A DNA stretch of 64,000 nt from RGIG3002 sp964449325 (GTDB lineage: Bacteria > Bacillota > Clostridia > Lachnospirales > Lachnospiraceae): the NCBI GenBank assembly GCA_964449325.1, contig CAYUYJ010000004.1:1-64000 (forward strand). The letters are read 5' to 3'. The translations under genes were made by a program, and so were the position numbers. Positions 50,646-61,022 of the stretch are shown piece after piece. Below the pieces are notes generated by a model that saw only the letters and a list, made by a program, of their open reading frames with translations, did no database searches and had not been told where the DNA came from. Positions within the stretch are counted from its first letter, which is position 1. Each line of letters opens with the position of its first letter.

Positions 50646-52760
50646 ATGTTACAGGTTCCCGATTTGGATGATATAACCTATGACCAGCTGTTGCAGGGTG
50701 CAGTTCATAAGATTCCGCTACTGACAAAAGAGTGGACGGATTTTAACCGCCATGATCCCGGCATAACGACGCTGGAAACCTATGCATGGCTGATCGATAT
50801 GCTGAATTATTATATGAATGCCACAGGGAAAGTGCATATCCTGAAATATATGAAGCTTCTGGGAATCACAGAGCTCCCGAGGCAGGCAGCACAGGCATGG
50901 GTATGTGTGGAAACTGACAAAGATAAGGTAACACTTCCTCAGGGATTTCCCATCTATGCAGGTTCCAAGTGCTTTGTCTGTGAAAATGCGACAGAGGTGG
51001 CAGATAATCGATTTAAAGAGTTACTATATGAAAACAACGGAGAGATTACGGATTTAACCTCCTTTGCCGGAGAAGATGGCAGTTATGCCAAGGTGTTTCG
51101 TGTGGGAAGTGCAGAAAAGGAAACCGAAAATCTGTATCTGGGTTTTGAAAAAGCATTGACGGAAGATACCAGACTGTTTGTCACAGTCAAAGAGTATGAA
51201 GAACGAAAGGTTCTTCCGAAAGAATTCAGGCTTTCTGTTCTGCAATGCTCCTGCTATGACGGGAAACAATGGATACCGGTGGAGATAGCTGAAGATCAGA
51301 CAAACGGACTCTTACGAAGTGGTGTGATTTCTCTGCGTATTCCATCCGGAATGCAGAAGCATATGGTGAAAGATGGCGAGGAAGGCTATTATCTGCGGCT
51401 GACCATTTCGGAAAATCATTATGATGTGACGCCGGAGATTGGAAAAATCTTTCTGAATCCGGTAAAAATGGTGCAAAAACAGGAACTGGCCAAGAGAATT
51501 TCTTATCGTTATTCAGAGGAAACCAAAGATTATGAGATTCCGTACTATGTGTCTGAAAAGGACAAAATAGCGGTGGGAGTGTGTACCGATGAGAAGGAAG
51601 GCCTGTATCGTATGGCGTATGTCTTTGAGGAACAGGATACAGACGAGGCGTTTGTGGAATACGATAAAAAGAGGATTACCTTCAGAGAGGGTATGGAGCC
51701 TTTAGAGGGTACTCTTGTGGATGTACTTCTCATAAAGGAAGATGTCATTGCTGACAGTCAAATCGGGGTGACCGATGGCTGTGCAGAACAGAAGCTTCCC
51801 TTCTTTGTACATAATCCTTACGAAGTACAGCTTTTGCTGGCGAATGTGCAAAAGGGTCAGACCTGTTATCAGCATTGGAAGTATGTTCCCAGTCTGGAGC
51901 AGGCCTCCTATGAGGATAAGGTATTTACCTATGACAGTGAAGAGAACAGTCTGCAGTTCGGGGACGGAATTCACGGCATGGTACCGGAAAGCGGACAGAC
52001 GGTAATAATCAGTGAATGCAGTCTGTCTGATTATGAAGAGGGAAATGTCCGGACCGGAGAAATCAAAAGAGTAACTGATGCAAAATATGGGCAGTTAGTG
52101 GCATATAATACGGCAATGGCAACCGGCGGAAGAGGAATCGATTCCATTGAAAAGATGCAGGAACGTCTGGAACGCAGGATAACAGAGCAGAATCGTGTGG
52201 TAAGTCCGGCGGATTACGAAAGGATTGTAAAGGAAATTCCGGGTCTGATGATTCGTGGAGCAAAGGTGATTTCCGCACAGGAGTATTGCAGAAATCACGG
52301 GAATGCTTATAAACCGTATGATACCTATGTGGTAGTGTGTCCGATGTCCATGAAGCCGAGGGAGAAGCTTGACAAAAAATACAGGGAATATATTTGTGAT
52401 TATCTGGAGCAGTATCGTTTGCTGAATACTCGTGTCAAGGTAGTAGAACCGGTCTACGGATGTATCAATATGAGCGGAAGAATCCGCATCGTTGGAAACC
52501 GTCAGACGGCAAAGGCTGAGGCAGAGGCATTTTTAAGAAGTTATATCGAGGAGAGACAGAAGCAGTGCAGCTTTGGTGCAGTACTTTCCTATGGAGATAT
52601 TTTTATGCAGTTGGAAACACTGGATCATGTAGAACGGGTAGAGGAGCTGCATTTGTCATTAGGCGGCGAGATGGGAAGAAAGAGCGATAAAGGAGATATC
52701 CTGCTCAACAGTGACTGTCTTCCGTATATGGGTGAACTGGAATTTGAGTATAAAGAATAG
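50646..52760 (+). CDS. Baseplate wedge protein 2 (J-like, Afp12 type)
   Basis: A 704-residue second J-like protein. The beginning (DLDDITYDQLLQGAVHKIPLLTKEWTDFNRHDPGITTLE) is diagnostic of the putative baseplate assembly family. The middle FGDGIHGMVPESGQTV and ATGGRGIDSIEKMQERL, and the sequence RVVSPADYERIVKEIPGLMIRGAKV match the J core. GGAGGG lies just upstream. It pairs with the preceding protein to build the wedges. Confidence 0.88.
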   Translation: MLQVPDLDDITYDQLLQGAVHKIPLLTKEWTDFNRHDPGITTLETYAWLIDMLNYYMNATGKVHILKYMKLLGITELPRQAAQAWVCVETDKDKVTLPQGFPIYAGSKCFVCENATEVADNRFKELLYENNGEITDLTSFAGEDGSYAKVFRVGSAEKETENLYLGFEKALTEDTRLFVTVKEYEERKVLPKEFRLSVLQCSCYDGKQWIPVEIAEDQTNGLLRSGVISLRIPSGMQKHMVKDGEEGYYLRLTISENHYDVTPEIGKIFLNPVKMVQKQELAKRISYRYSEETKDYEIPYYVSEKDKIAVGVCTDEKEGLYRMAYVFEEQDTDEAFVEYDKKRITFREGMEPLEGTLVDVLLIKEDVIADSQIGVTDGCAEQKLPFFVHNPYEVQLLLANVQKGQTCYQHWKYVPSLEQASYEDKVFTYDSEENSLQFGDGIHGMVPESGQTVIISECSLSDYEEGNVRTGEIKRVTDAKYGQLVAYNTAMATGGRGIDSIEKMQERLERRITEQNRVVSPADYERIVKEIPGLMIRGAKVISAQEYCRNHGNAYKPYDTYVVVCPMSMKPREKLDKKYREYICDYLEQYRLLNTRVKVVEPVYGCINMSGRIRIVGNRQTAKAEAEAFLRSYIEERQKQCSFGAVLSYGDIFMQLETLDHVERVEELHLSLGGEMGRKSDKGDILLNSDCLPYMGELEFEYKE

Positions 52761-52771
52761 GGATGACAATT

Positions 52772-53878
52772 ATGAAAAGTGAACCAAAATATGTGAATTA
52801 TGCAGGAGCATATCTGAAAAAAGGTCAATATGAAGGCATGGAGTCTTATCAGGACTGCGCGTTACGAGGCGAAGGAAGCGGCAGCTTCCTTTATATTGCG
52901 CCGGTATTTGATTCGGGAGAAGAGGCAAATACATGGCAGTCCCTGCATTTGGAGGGTACATTTCATGATTGTAAGCTGGAAGTGGTAGCTGCCGCATCCG
53001 AGCTTGATTACCGGGATTTTCTGGAGGATACGCAGGTGGACCTTCAGGAGAAAGAAGAATTGATCCGTTCCATGAACGGTGTCAGAAAGGTGAACACTAC
53101 AGACTTACTTTTGACGGACTTGCAGGGAAGATATCTGTATCTGTTTTTTAAAGTCAGCGGCCAGATGGAATGTGAATTCTGCATACACATGGCTACAGTG
53201 GAATTCCCGAAAAACAGTTTCCTGGAATATTTTCCCGAGGTGTATCAGACGGAGGATGATTTCTTTGAGCGTTACATATCCATCTTCCAGAGTATGTACA
53301 TGGATGTGGAGAGAGAAATTGATAAACTTCCTATGCGGATGGATTATGAGAAAGCAGAGTTTTCGGATCTGATGCAGCTTGCAGAATGGATCGGCATGGA
53401 CGAGGTGCTTGTGCAGGAAGCAGTGAGAGAGGGCGAAGCGGACAAGCTTCGTAAGCTGATTGGACACGCCAATGAAATCCAATCTGCGAAAGGAACGAAA
53501 AAGGCATTAAAGCTGGTATTACAGATTCTTTATAATAAAGATTTTCAAATTTTGGAGTATTTTAAGTGGTACGAGTATCTGGAGAACAGACCGGAGGAGC
53601 TTTTACTGTATCAGAAGTTATACGGAAAAGACAGTTCCTGCCTGACGATTATGATTGAAGAAAAAGAAGATACGGAATTTACGGAGGCAGAGAGAAAGAG
53701 TATGCGTAAGGTTGTGTCGAGAATGATTCCAATGGGAATGGACTGTAATCTCATCTTCCTGCATAGCAGCAGCCATATGGATACACACTGCTATCTGGAT
53801 CATAACAGCAGGCTGGCATCTTTGGCCGCGGCAAATGCAAACGGCATGGAACTGTATGGAAATGTGATTCTGCAGTAG
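52772..53878 (+). CDS. Tail protein I-like baseplate component
   Basis: A 368-residue protein. The centre (FLEYFPEVYQTEDDFFERYISIFQSMYMDVEREIDKL and GMDEVLVQEAVREGEADKLRKLIGHANEIQSAKGTKKALKL) matches the tail-protein family found in eCIS clusters after the J-like genes (P2 gpI type). In phages gpI contacts the tail fibre, but no fibre gene follows here. Instead the kinase-like gene comes next. The start is taken at ATG 52772; ATG 52763 directly abuts the ribosome site. Confidence 0.75.
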   Translation: MKSEPKYVNYAGAYLKKGQYEGMESYQDCALRGEGSGSFLYIAPVFDSGEEANTWQSLHLEGTFHDCKLEVVAAASELDYRDFLEDTQVDLQEKEELIRSMNGVRKVNTTDLLLTDLQGRYLYLFFKVSGQMECEFCIHMATVEFPKNSFLEYFPEVYQTEDDFFERYISIFQSMYMDVEREIDKLPMRMDYEKAEFSDLMQLAEWIGMDEVLVQEAVREGEADKLRKLIGHANEIQSAKGTKKALKLVLQILYNKDFQILEYFKWYEYLENRPEELLLYQKLYGKDSSCLTIMIEEKEDTEFTEAERKSMRKVVSRMIPMGMDCNLIFLHSSSHMDTHCYLDHNSRLASLAAANANGMELYGNVILQ

Positions 53879-53893
53879 TTATGGAGGTATGGT

Positions 53894-56803
53894 ATGGGCG
53901 ATTCCATTTTTAGCAAATTTTTCAACTTATTCAAAAAAACAAAAAATAATGATTCGTCCGGTAGGGAATCAACATCGGAAAGATATGGAATTAGTACGGT
54001 CAAAGATAATCCGCTTTATGATCAGGAATCTGTAGGGGAAAAATATGGAACGGATGAGGGGGCTACATATATCAATCCTATTTTTGATGTGGTTGCGGAA
54101 CAGGAATTGGAAAAGCAGGAGTTGCCGGAGAACGAATTACCCAAACAGGAATTGGCAGAAACAGCGACTGAAACAAATGAACCACTACCGGTAAATCAGC
54201 TGGAGAATATCGGAGGTTTGCCGACAAGAGAATCCATTAAAATGATGGCAGACGGTATGAATTTGAAGACAATATTTCTGTATAAGCATTTTTCCAAGGC
54301 GTTGGATGCATTGGATGAATATCAGAAAATAATGAAAGAGGAACGCACCATATCTATAAATGAGATAAAAATGAAACGAACTGGACAGTATAATGAGGGG
54401 AGATCTGGATTAGATGTTCATGCTGAAGCAGTTGTTGAGGCTTACCAGGCGATGGGAGAATTCATATATCAGGCAGACTTGGCAATCAATAATAAGGATG
54501 GATTTTTTGCAAAAAGATCCAGTAATGTGCGGAAATTGGTACCTGTATTTGCAAATCTGCTTGTGCAGGCATATGGCCTTTTACCGAAGCTGGCGCATTT
54601 GGAAAGCGCTGTAGCCCCATACTTAATTGAAACGGACAAGGAGACGTATACTTTTTCTGATATTATCAATCATAAGGTAGTTGCTGGACGTTCTGGTGGT
54701 CTGGCTATGCGTGGAGCGGAAGAGAATAATGGTGTAATTATGATTTCACCAGAGGAAGCGTTAGAAGCAATCAAAAGTTCAAGAGAAGAATTAGAAAATA
54801 CAGATGCCAAAGAAAATATTGATAGTGCGAAAGAAGAGGTAAAAAGTAAAGAAAAAGAGGTAAAAAGTAAAGAAAAAGAATTTAATCGTGCGAAAAAAAA
54901 ATATGAAAGCCTGAAGGAAAGTAACGATAAAGATGCAATGATAAAGGCTAATGAAGATATGGATGATGCATTGACAGAATTAGTGAATGCTAGAGTTCAT
55001 CGAAAAACGGCAGTCCGGGACAGGGACAAAGCTTTATATGACAGGCGCGTAAATGCATATTACAATATGATGAATCTCAGAAAGGAAAAAACTGAGCAGG
55101 AACGTATGAAATTGCGGATTCCTGTGATGCCGGTGGGAATATTGAAAGCACAGCGGCAGGAAACTGTAGACAAGGCTCAAATGGAAGCATTAAAGAATAG
55201 AGCAGAAAAAATAGCGGATGCATATATTGCAGAATTGAGACCTCTTATGACTGCATTGGATGACATTGCAGAGAGCTATGAGTTTAGTGGTGAAACAGAG
55301 CGTGAAGAAGTACATGATAAACAGGCTGAATATTTTCGGTTGTCCCGTCTGTTTCATCGTGTAATTCAGAATCGAAATTTACTGAAAAATGTAATTATTA
55401 ATGGCATACCAAATGATGACAATAGCCAAACGCAGGGATATCGAGACATTGTAAATTTAAATAGTCTTAATGAAAATAAGCTTTCCGAAGCAGTTGTGTG
55501 GCTTAATCAGCAGGCACAGAGTCCGGAGAAATTTGCAAGACTCGTAGATGAGAAAGGGAATGAACTTCAGGCAGAGAAAGACTATCATGTAGGAGGAGGA
55601 GGCACTTCGATTTCTATCCTGGATTTTCATAATAATAGGGTTTTGCGTGCACCCAAAGCAGACAGCAAGTATCTTAGTGATAAGGAACAGAAGACTGCAT
55701 TAAATGGTATCAGAGATGAAGCGTCAGGAAAGATTGCGCAGTTCTTAGGATTTAATGTATGCGCACAGGCTGAAGCAGCAGGTTTCATGGCAAAAGGAAA
55801 TAACGGTGAAAATGAAACACCGGTATTTGGCGGAAGTATCATGGAAATGGCGAAAGGAACAGAGGCAAATTACATTAATATGCTGATGGGACAGGATGAT
55901 GGAGAAAAGATGATAGAACAGCGTCGCGGGGAAAAATTTCGAAATGTGGATATCATGAAAAATGGACGATTGATTGGTGAGCTCATGAAAATGGATGTAA
56001 TGGATTACATTATTCAGCATGAAGATAGACATGCGGCCAACTTTTTAATCAATCTGGATGCAGGTGAAAATGAAGCCATGGTTACTGCAATTGACAATGA
56101 TATGGTATTGGGATGTGGTCATAGCCAAGCACATATTGGAGGAAATAAATCAGCAGAGGCGTTGCTTGGCATCAATGATAGGGCTTTGCAGGACTATGGC
56201 ATAAAACTGCAATCGTCATTTCCAATGATGACACAGGATGTTAAAGACGCTTTGCAGAATATCGATCTTGGCGCTTTTAATGAGATGCTTATGCCATATG
56301 CAGACAGAGTGTCAAGACTGGCTGCGGTACATAGAGCATCAGAATTGAAAAAATTGGCCAAAACAGTACCAACATGTGACTTGACAACACAGGAGGGAAT
56401 TGAGAAGTTTGTCAAAGTTGCAGCCAGAAATAGTGTGATTGACTGGATCAAAGGAATGTCAATAGTCGAACGTGAAGCTAAAGGCAAAAGATATGAAAAC
56501 GTGAATAACTCGGGTATAGGAGGAATAACAAGTAAGTTGATTTATATGGTAGCGATGGCATATTCGCGTAGCTTTAGTAATTGCATCGGGAAGAATGATC
56601 CTAGAGCGGAAAGCGTGGAGGGTATTCTTGGGGTGATGAAAGCGCTGGGACTGTCAAAAAAAGAAGCAGAGGAAATATTACGGAACAATTTGGGTTATGT
56701 AGTTGATAAAAATGTGGATAATATACAGCTGATTACGGAAACACAATTTGGAAGAACTAATTTTGCAAAGGCATTGGCAAGATATGATGAATTGTTACAA
56801 TAA
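53894..56803 (+). CDS. Kinase-like cargo candidate A
   Basis: A 969-residue protein. An unstructured head rich in charged residues leads to helices and a long coiled coil (about 285-400, including a doubled EVKSKEK unit). The C-terminal 400 residues carry kinase-like signs: a glycine loop HVGGGGTSISIL (565-576), a lysine in RVLRAPK (588), a catalytic-loop-like HEDRHAAN (709-716) and IDND (733-736), as in PI3/PI4-kinase-like and other atypical kinases. No membrane segment or signal peptide is present, as expected of a cytoplasmic cargo. It is followed by two AAA+ ATPase genes. The sequence is AT-richer than its neighbours by eye. An enzymatic toxin is plausible; unproven. Confidence 0.6.
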   Translation: MGDSIFSKFFNLFKKTKNNDSSGRESTSERYGISTVKDNPLYDQESVGEKYGTDEGATYINPIFDVVAEQELEKQELPENELPKQELAETATETNEPLPVNQLENIGGLPTRESIKMMADGMNLKTIFLYKHFSKALDALDEYQKIMKEERTISINEIKMKRTGQYNEGRSGLDVHAEAVVEAYQAMGEFIYQADLAINNKDGFFAKRSSNVRKLVPVFANLLVQAYGLLPKLAHLESAVAPYLIETDKETYTFSDIINHKVVAGRSGGLAMRGAEENNGVIMISPEEALEAIKSSREELENTDAKENIDSAKEEVKSKEKEVKSKEKEFNRAKKKYESLKESNDKDAMIKANEDMDDALTELVNARVHRKTAVRDRDKALYDRRVNAYYNMMNLRKEKTEQERMKLRIPVMPVGILKAQRQETVDKAQMEALKNRAEKIADAYIAELRPLMTALDDIAESYEFSGETEREEVHDKQAEYFRLSRLFHRVIQNRNLLKNVIINGIPNDDNSQTQGYRDIVNLNSLNENKLSEAVVWLNQQAQSPEKFARLVDEKGNELQAEKDYHVGGGGTSISILDFHNNRVLRAPKADSKYLSDKEQKTALNGIRDEASGKIAQFLGFNVCAQAEAAGFMAKGNNGENETPVFGGSIMEMAKGTEANYINMLMGQDDGEKMIEQRRGEKFRNVDIMKNGRLIGELMKMDVMDYIIQHEDRHAANFLINLDAGENEAMVTAIDNDMVLGCGHSQAHIGGNKSAEALLGINDRALQDYGIKLQSSFPMMTQDVKDALQNIDLGAFNEMLMPYADRVSRLAAVHRASELKKLAKTVPTCDLTTQEGIEKFVKVAARNSVIDWIKGMSIVEREAKGKRYENVNNSGIGGITSKLIYMVAMAYSRSFSNCIGKNDPRAESVEGILGVMKALGLSKKEAEEILRNNLGYVVDKNVDNIQLITETQFGRTNFAKALARYDELLQ

Positions 56804-56904
56804 ATAAAACATAAATGAGATGAATCATACGGAAACAATGTGCTTCCCATACTGGAGGGATTACGATTATTTTAGAAGGGATAACAGAACGGACACTGGC
56901 CCGG

Positions 56905-58920
56905 ATGGCAGTGCTTTGTGAACAACAGGATATTTTAGATAAGGTAAAACAAAAGGATTTATTGGGAACAGCTTCACTGGAGCGTGTCAGTCAGGCGGAG
57001 TATGAACTGGAGAGGAATATCCGCCGGATGATGAGTGAGGGAAATGTTGTCCGGTATTATAAATTGGTGACGCGATGCCAAATGGAACCGGCTGCAGTCT
57101 GTGCACTGGAAACCTGCCTGACCGTACAGCGTTACCCGGAGCTTTTAGGAGTGATTAAAGCCCTTGGCTATACCGAGGTTACATTGGAATTTGTGATGCG
57201 CCTGGAGGCAGCCGGACGGGGAGAGGAGCCGGAGGAAGGCTTTGAGACGGCAGAGCGCCTGTTTAGACAGATTGAACCGATTCTCTGTCATCAGCCGGCT
57301 TCCATGCCTTTTTACAGATACCCGATTTGGGCGGATGAACGTCTGCTTGGGTATCTTCTGGATTCTGATACCATGGATAAACGCTTAAGTGGGGTTGCAA
57401 AGCAGTATTTTGGACAGGACGAAGCCATCAATCTGCTGACGGGACATGCACAGGCAAAAGCGATTACAGAGGCACTCATGCCCCGTGCTGACGGGCAGCA
57501 GAATCTGGTGCAGATTACAGGCGAAGAAGGCTCAGGGCGCAAAACCCTGCTGAAGTACGCAAGTAACGAAGCCCAGCTGGATTTCATTTTTGCTGATTAC
57601 GGCCTGATCAGGGAAAACAATGAAAAAATGCAGACCGAACAGCTGTGGAGCCTGCGCAGGGAAAGCCTGTTTTACGAGATGGGCATCTGTTACTATGGAT
57701 TGGAAACAGGAGAAGACTTTAACAGCAGGCAGGCACGGAGAGAATTCTTACGTCAGTGTGTGGAACCCCTGCTGGGAACCGATATGGTGATCTGTATCAA
57801 CACCCTGCCCGGGACGGAGTTGATTTCTCTGATGAAGCCGTATTTATGCAGAATTGATTTGCCTGTCCTTACAAGGGACGACCGGATTGAGGTCTGGGAA
57901 GGCTGTGCCAAAATCCTTCGGCTGGATATGGATTGTGTGGCAGCAGCTATTAAGTTTAAGCTGACTACCGAGGAAATCTGCAAAGCAGCCACCAGACTTG
58001 CAGCAGCAGGAAAAAGGAAACCGGACAGTGCGGATGTGGCGAAAGCCTGTGGGGATGTGTTGGAGCCGGCATCCAGGGGAAATATCAAGCTGGTGAAAAG
58101 CGGATATGCCATGGAGGATTTAAAGCTTCCCAAGGAACAGAAGCAGCAGCTTTATAATATCTGCGCCCATGTATGGCAGAGACATAAGGTTTATGATGAG
58201 TGGAATATGGAAAGCAGATATGCCTATGGCAGGAATATTTCTGCACTGTTTGTGGGTCCTCCGGGAACCGGAAAGACCATGGCGGTACATGTGCTTTCAG
58301 ATATGCTGGAGTTACCGCTATACCGGATTGACATTTCCCAGATTGTGGACAAATATATCGGTGAGACAGAAAAGCGGCTGGAAGAAGTTTTCAATGTGGC
58401 TGAAAAGAACAATGCCATCCTGTTTTTTGATGAAGCAGATTCCATTTTTGGAAAGCGAAGCGAAGTCAACGATGCCAAGGATAAATATGCCAATACCGAG
58501 GTCTCCTATATTCTCCAGCGCATGGAGGAATACGAGGGAATCGTAATCCTGGCGACGAACTACAAGAAAAACATCGATGAGGCCTTTATGCGTCGTATCC
58601 GGTATCTGGTGGAGTTTCCCTTTCCCAATGCAGAAATCCGCCGTGAAATCTGGGAGTCCTGCTTTGCACCGGAAGTGCCCCTTGATGATGTGGATTTTGA
58701 TTATCTGGCACGCCAGTTTGAACTGGCCGGCGGTAATATCAAAAATATTGTACTGAATGCAGTGTTTAGAGCTGCATCGGAAGAACAGCCGGTAGGAATG
58801 CTCCATATTCTGGAAAGTATCCGGACGGAAAATGTAAAGATGGGAAAAACGATGATAGCGCAGGATTTCGGGGAATATTGTTATCTGTTTGAAACCGCGG
58901 AGAAAAGAACGGAAAGATAA
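56905..58920 (+). CDS. AAA+ ATPase 2 of the injection system
   Basis: A 671-residue ATPase. The C-terminal AAA+ domain has Walker A GPPGTGKT (451-458), SQIVDKYIGETEKRL, Walker B AILFFDEADSIFGKR, sensor 1 VILATNYKKNIDEAF and MRRIRYLVEF. The N-terminal half contains a second, degenerate P-loop-like piece (QITGEEGSGRKTL) and fits the Afp15 type. Counting from ATG 56905 there is no close ribosome site. In the same frame an ATT at 56866 sits six bases behind GGAGGG, so a rare start 13 codons earlier is possible. It is highly similar to ATPase 3 in the second half. Confidence 0.87.
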   Translation: MAVLCEQQDILDKVKQKDLLGTASLERVSQAEYELERNIRRMMSEGNVVRYYKLVTRCQMEPAAVCALETCLTVQRYPELLGVIKALGYTEVTLEFVMRLEAAGRGEEPEEGFETAERLFRQIEPILCHQPASMPFYRYPIWADERLLGYLLDSDTMDKRLSGVAKQYFGQDEAINLLTGHAQAKAITEALMPRADGQQNLVQITGEEGSGRKTLLKYASNEAQLDFIFADYGLIRENNEKMQTEQLWSLRRESLFYEMGICYYGLETGEDFNSRQARREFLRQCVEPLLGTDMVICINTLPGTELISLMKPYLCRIDLPVLTRDDRIEVWEGCAKILRLDMDCVAAAIKFKLTTEEICKAATRLAAAGKRKPDSADVAKACGDVLEPASRGNIKLVKSGYAMEDLKLPKEQKQQLYNICAHVWQRHKVYDEWNMESRYAYGRNISALFVGPPGTGKTMAVHVLSDMLELPLYRIDISQIVDKYIGETEKRLEEVFNVAEKNNAILFFDEADSIFGKRSEVNDAKDKYANTEVSYILQRMEEYEGIVILATNYKKNIDEAFMRRIRYLVEFPFPNAEIRREIWESCFAPEVPLDDVDFDYLARQFELAGGNIKNIVLNAVFRAASEEQPVGMLHILESIRTENVKMGKTMIAQDFGEYCYLFETAEKRTER

Positions 58921-58935
58921 GGTAAGGGCATTTAT

Positions 58936-61011
58936 ATGATAGAGTTGATAACAAAACTGATTAGTAAAAAAGCGGCTCTTTATCTGAAGTCGATTCATCA
59001 GGGAGCGCTTTCGGCTGCTTTTCCTGCTATATTGGATAAAAATGCTACCGGGAAGGAAGTTGAGGAACTACAAAATGAAATTACGCAGCGTATTAAGGAT
59101 GATTTGTTTTCCGGCAGGCAAAACCGTTATGAAAAGGTAGTAAGAGATTTTAATCCGGTTGCAGAAACTGCAATGGAACTGGCACTTGCCCAGTATATTT
59201 ATCCTGACTGGAAGGAAATATGGGAATCCATCGGAGATACATATCTTACCATAGAAAATGCAGCCCGCATTTGCTTTTGTGATAAAGACCCGGTAGTCTA
59301 TGCGTATTCGATGATGGAAGAGGCTTATGAGCAACTTCAGAAATTGTTCTATTTTGACCGTAATGAACAGATAGGATACATCAGAAAAAATATGATCATG
59401 GATGAGCGTTTGTATGCCTATCTTCAGGGAAGTGACCGGATAAAAAAAGAATACGAATCCGTCGGTAAGCGTGTGGATATATCCTCTGCTGCTAAGGAAC
59501 AGTATATTCATCCGGAAGAAAAAGAGAATCTGGTTACTTACATTAAAAACAGTGATTTGGGCAGAGAGTATCAGCTCATACATATACAGGGCAATGAAAA
59601 AAACGGAAAGAGATTCTTAACAGAGCAGGTAGAGAGAGCGCTTGGTAACGGTACGGTTTTTATTGACTATCATGAATTGAAGGCACAGGAAATCGGAACA
59701 GCCCGCAAGCTGATCTGGTATTTCTATCGGGAATGCTTTTTCTATCGGGCAACTCCCTGCTTTTTTGGTTTGGATAAGAGAAATTGTGAGAATAAAGATG
59801 ATATAGAAGCATTCCTCCAATTGTGCATATATTCTTACGGAAAAAAAGTCCGCAGAGTCTATATCTGCAGTAATGAGAGCGTGGATATTGCTTCTTTACT
59901 GTCATTTCCGGTGTATGAGCTGCAGCTTGGAGAGCCGAACAGAAATGAAAGAATTATTTTGTGGGAATGCTTTGCCAAAGAGTCAGGTCTGGAAACACCT
60001 CTTGATACAGCAGTTATCAGTACGAAATATAAACTGAATGTGGGGCAGATACAGTTAGCGGTAGAATACCTAAGACAGAAGGAACTGGCCGGTGAGGTTG
60101 TAGATGACAGACAAATCGGAAGAATTTGTAATCAGATACTTCCGCCGCCCAGTCAGGGAAGTATCAAGAGAGTGTATACGGAATTTACTATAGATGACCT
60201 GAAGCTGCAACCTTCACAGAAACAGATTTTATATAACATCTGTAGTCATATCTGGCACAGACATAAGGTGTTTGATACATGGAATATGCAGAGCAAGTAT
60301 AGCTATGGAACAGGAGTTTCCTGTCTGTTTGCGGGACCTCCCGGAACAGGTAAGACCATGGCGGCGCAGATCATGTCGAATATGCTGGAACTTCCGCTTT
60401 ATCGTGTGGATCTGTCTCAGGTGGTGGATAAGTATATTGGTGAGACGGAGAAGAAACTGGAGGCGATTTTTGATCTGGCAGAGAAAAGTAATACCATTCT
60501 TTTCTTTGACGAGGCAGATTCCATTTTCGGCAAGAGAAGCGAGGTCAATGATGCAAAGGACAAGTATGCAAATACGGAAGTGTCTTATATTTTACAGAGG
60601 ATTGATGAATATGACGGCATTGTCATTCTGGCAACGAATTTTAAGAATAATATTGATGAAGCGTTTATGCGACGTATTCGTTATGTAGTAGAATTTATGA
60701 TGCCGGATGCGGAGATGCGCTATGAGATATGGAAAAGTTGCTTTGCGGACGAGGTACCTGCGGAAGATATTGATTTTCAATATCTCGCCAATCATTTTGA
60801 GTTATCCGGCGGTAATATTAAGAATATCGTTCTAAATGCGGTATTTTTGGCGGCTTCTGAGAATGTACCGGTTAATATGCGTTTCATTCTGGAAAGTCTG
60901 CGAATGGAAAAACTGAAAATGGGCAAGGTGATGATTGCCGGTGATTTTGCAGAATATAGCTTCCTGTTCGAAACGGATAACGTTTGCCGGACAGAGTCGT
61001 CATACAGATAG
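58936..61011 (+). CDS. AAA+ ATPase 3 of the injection system
   Basis: A 691-residue ATPase, tandem paralogue of the preceding one. Walker A is GPPGTGKT (467-474), Walker B TILFFDEADSIFGKR, sensor 1 VILATNFKNNIDEAF. The AAA+ half is largely identical to ATPase 2, with blocks such as FGKRSEVNDAKDKYANTEV unchanged, while the N-terminal 400 residues have drifted far apart. That pattern suggests duplication with new partner binding. It lies 15 bases after ATPase 2 and 11 bases before kinase-like gene B. Confidence 0.87.
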   Translation: MIELITKLISKKAALYLKSIHQGALSAAFPAILDKNATGKEVEELQNEITQRIKDDLFSGRQNRYEKVVRDFNPVAETAMELALAQYIYPDWKEIWESIGDTYLTIENAARICFCDKDPVVYAYSMMEEAYEQLQKLFYFDRNEQIGYIRKNMIMDERLYAYLQGSDRIKKEYESVGKRVDISSAAKEQYIHPEEKENLVTYIKNSDLGREYQLIHIQGNEKNGKRFLTEQVERALGNGTVFIDYHELKAQEIGTARKLIWYFYRECFFYRATPCFFGLDKRNCENKDDIEAFLQLCIYSYGKKVRRVYICSNESVDIASLLSFPVYELQLGEPNRNERIILWECFAKESGLETPLDTAVISTKYKLNVGQIQLAVEYLRQKELAGEVVDDRQIGRICNQILPPPSQGSIKRVYTEFTIDDLKLQPSQKQILYNICSHIWHRHKVFDTWNMQSKYSYGTGVSCLFAGPPGTGKTMAAQIMSNMLELPLYRVDLSQVVDKYIGETEKKLEAIFDLAEKSNTILFFDEADSIFGKRSEVNDAKDKYANTEVSYILQRIDEYDGIVILATNFKNNIDEAFMRRIRYVVEFMMPDAEMRYEIWKSCFADEVPAEDIDFQYLANHFELSGGNIKNIVLNAVFLAASENVPVNMRFILESLRMEKLKMGKVMIAGDFAEYSFLFETDNVCRTESSYR

Positions 61012-61022
61012 GAGATGGATGT

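Noticed and set aside
37260..53878. A prophage or R-type tailocin
   Set aside because: No capsid, portal, terminase, integrase, tail fibre or lysis gene is seen, and the PAAR-like tip, DUF4255 cap and AAA+ ATPases point to the eCIS class.
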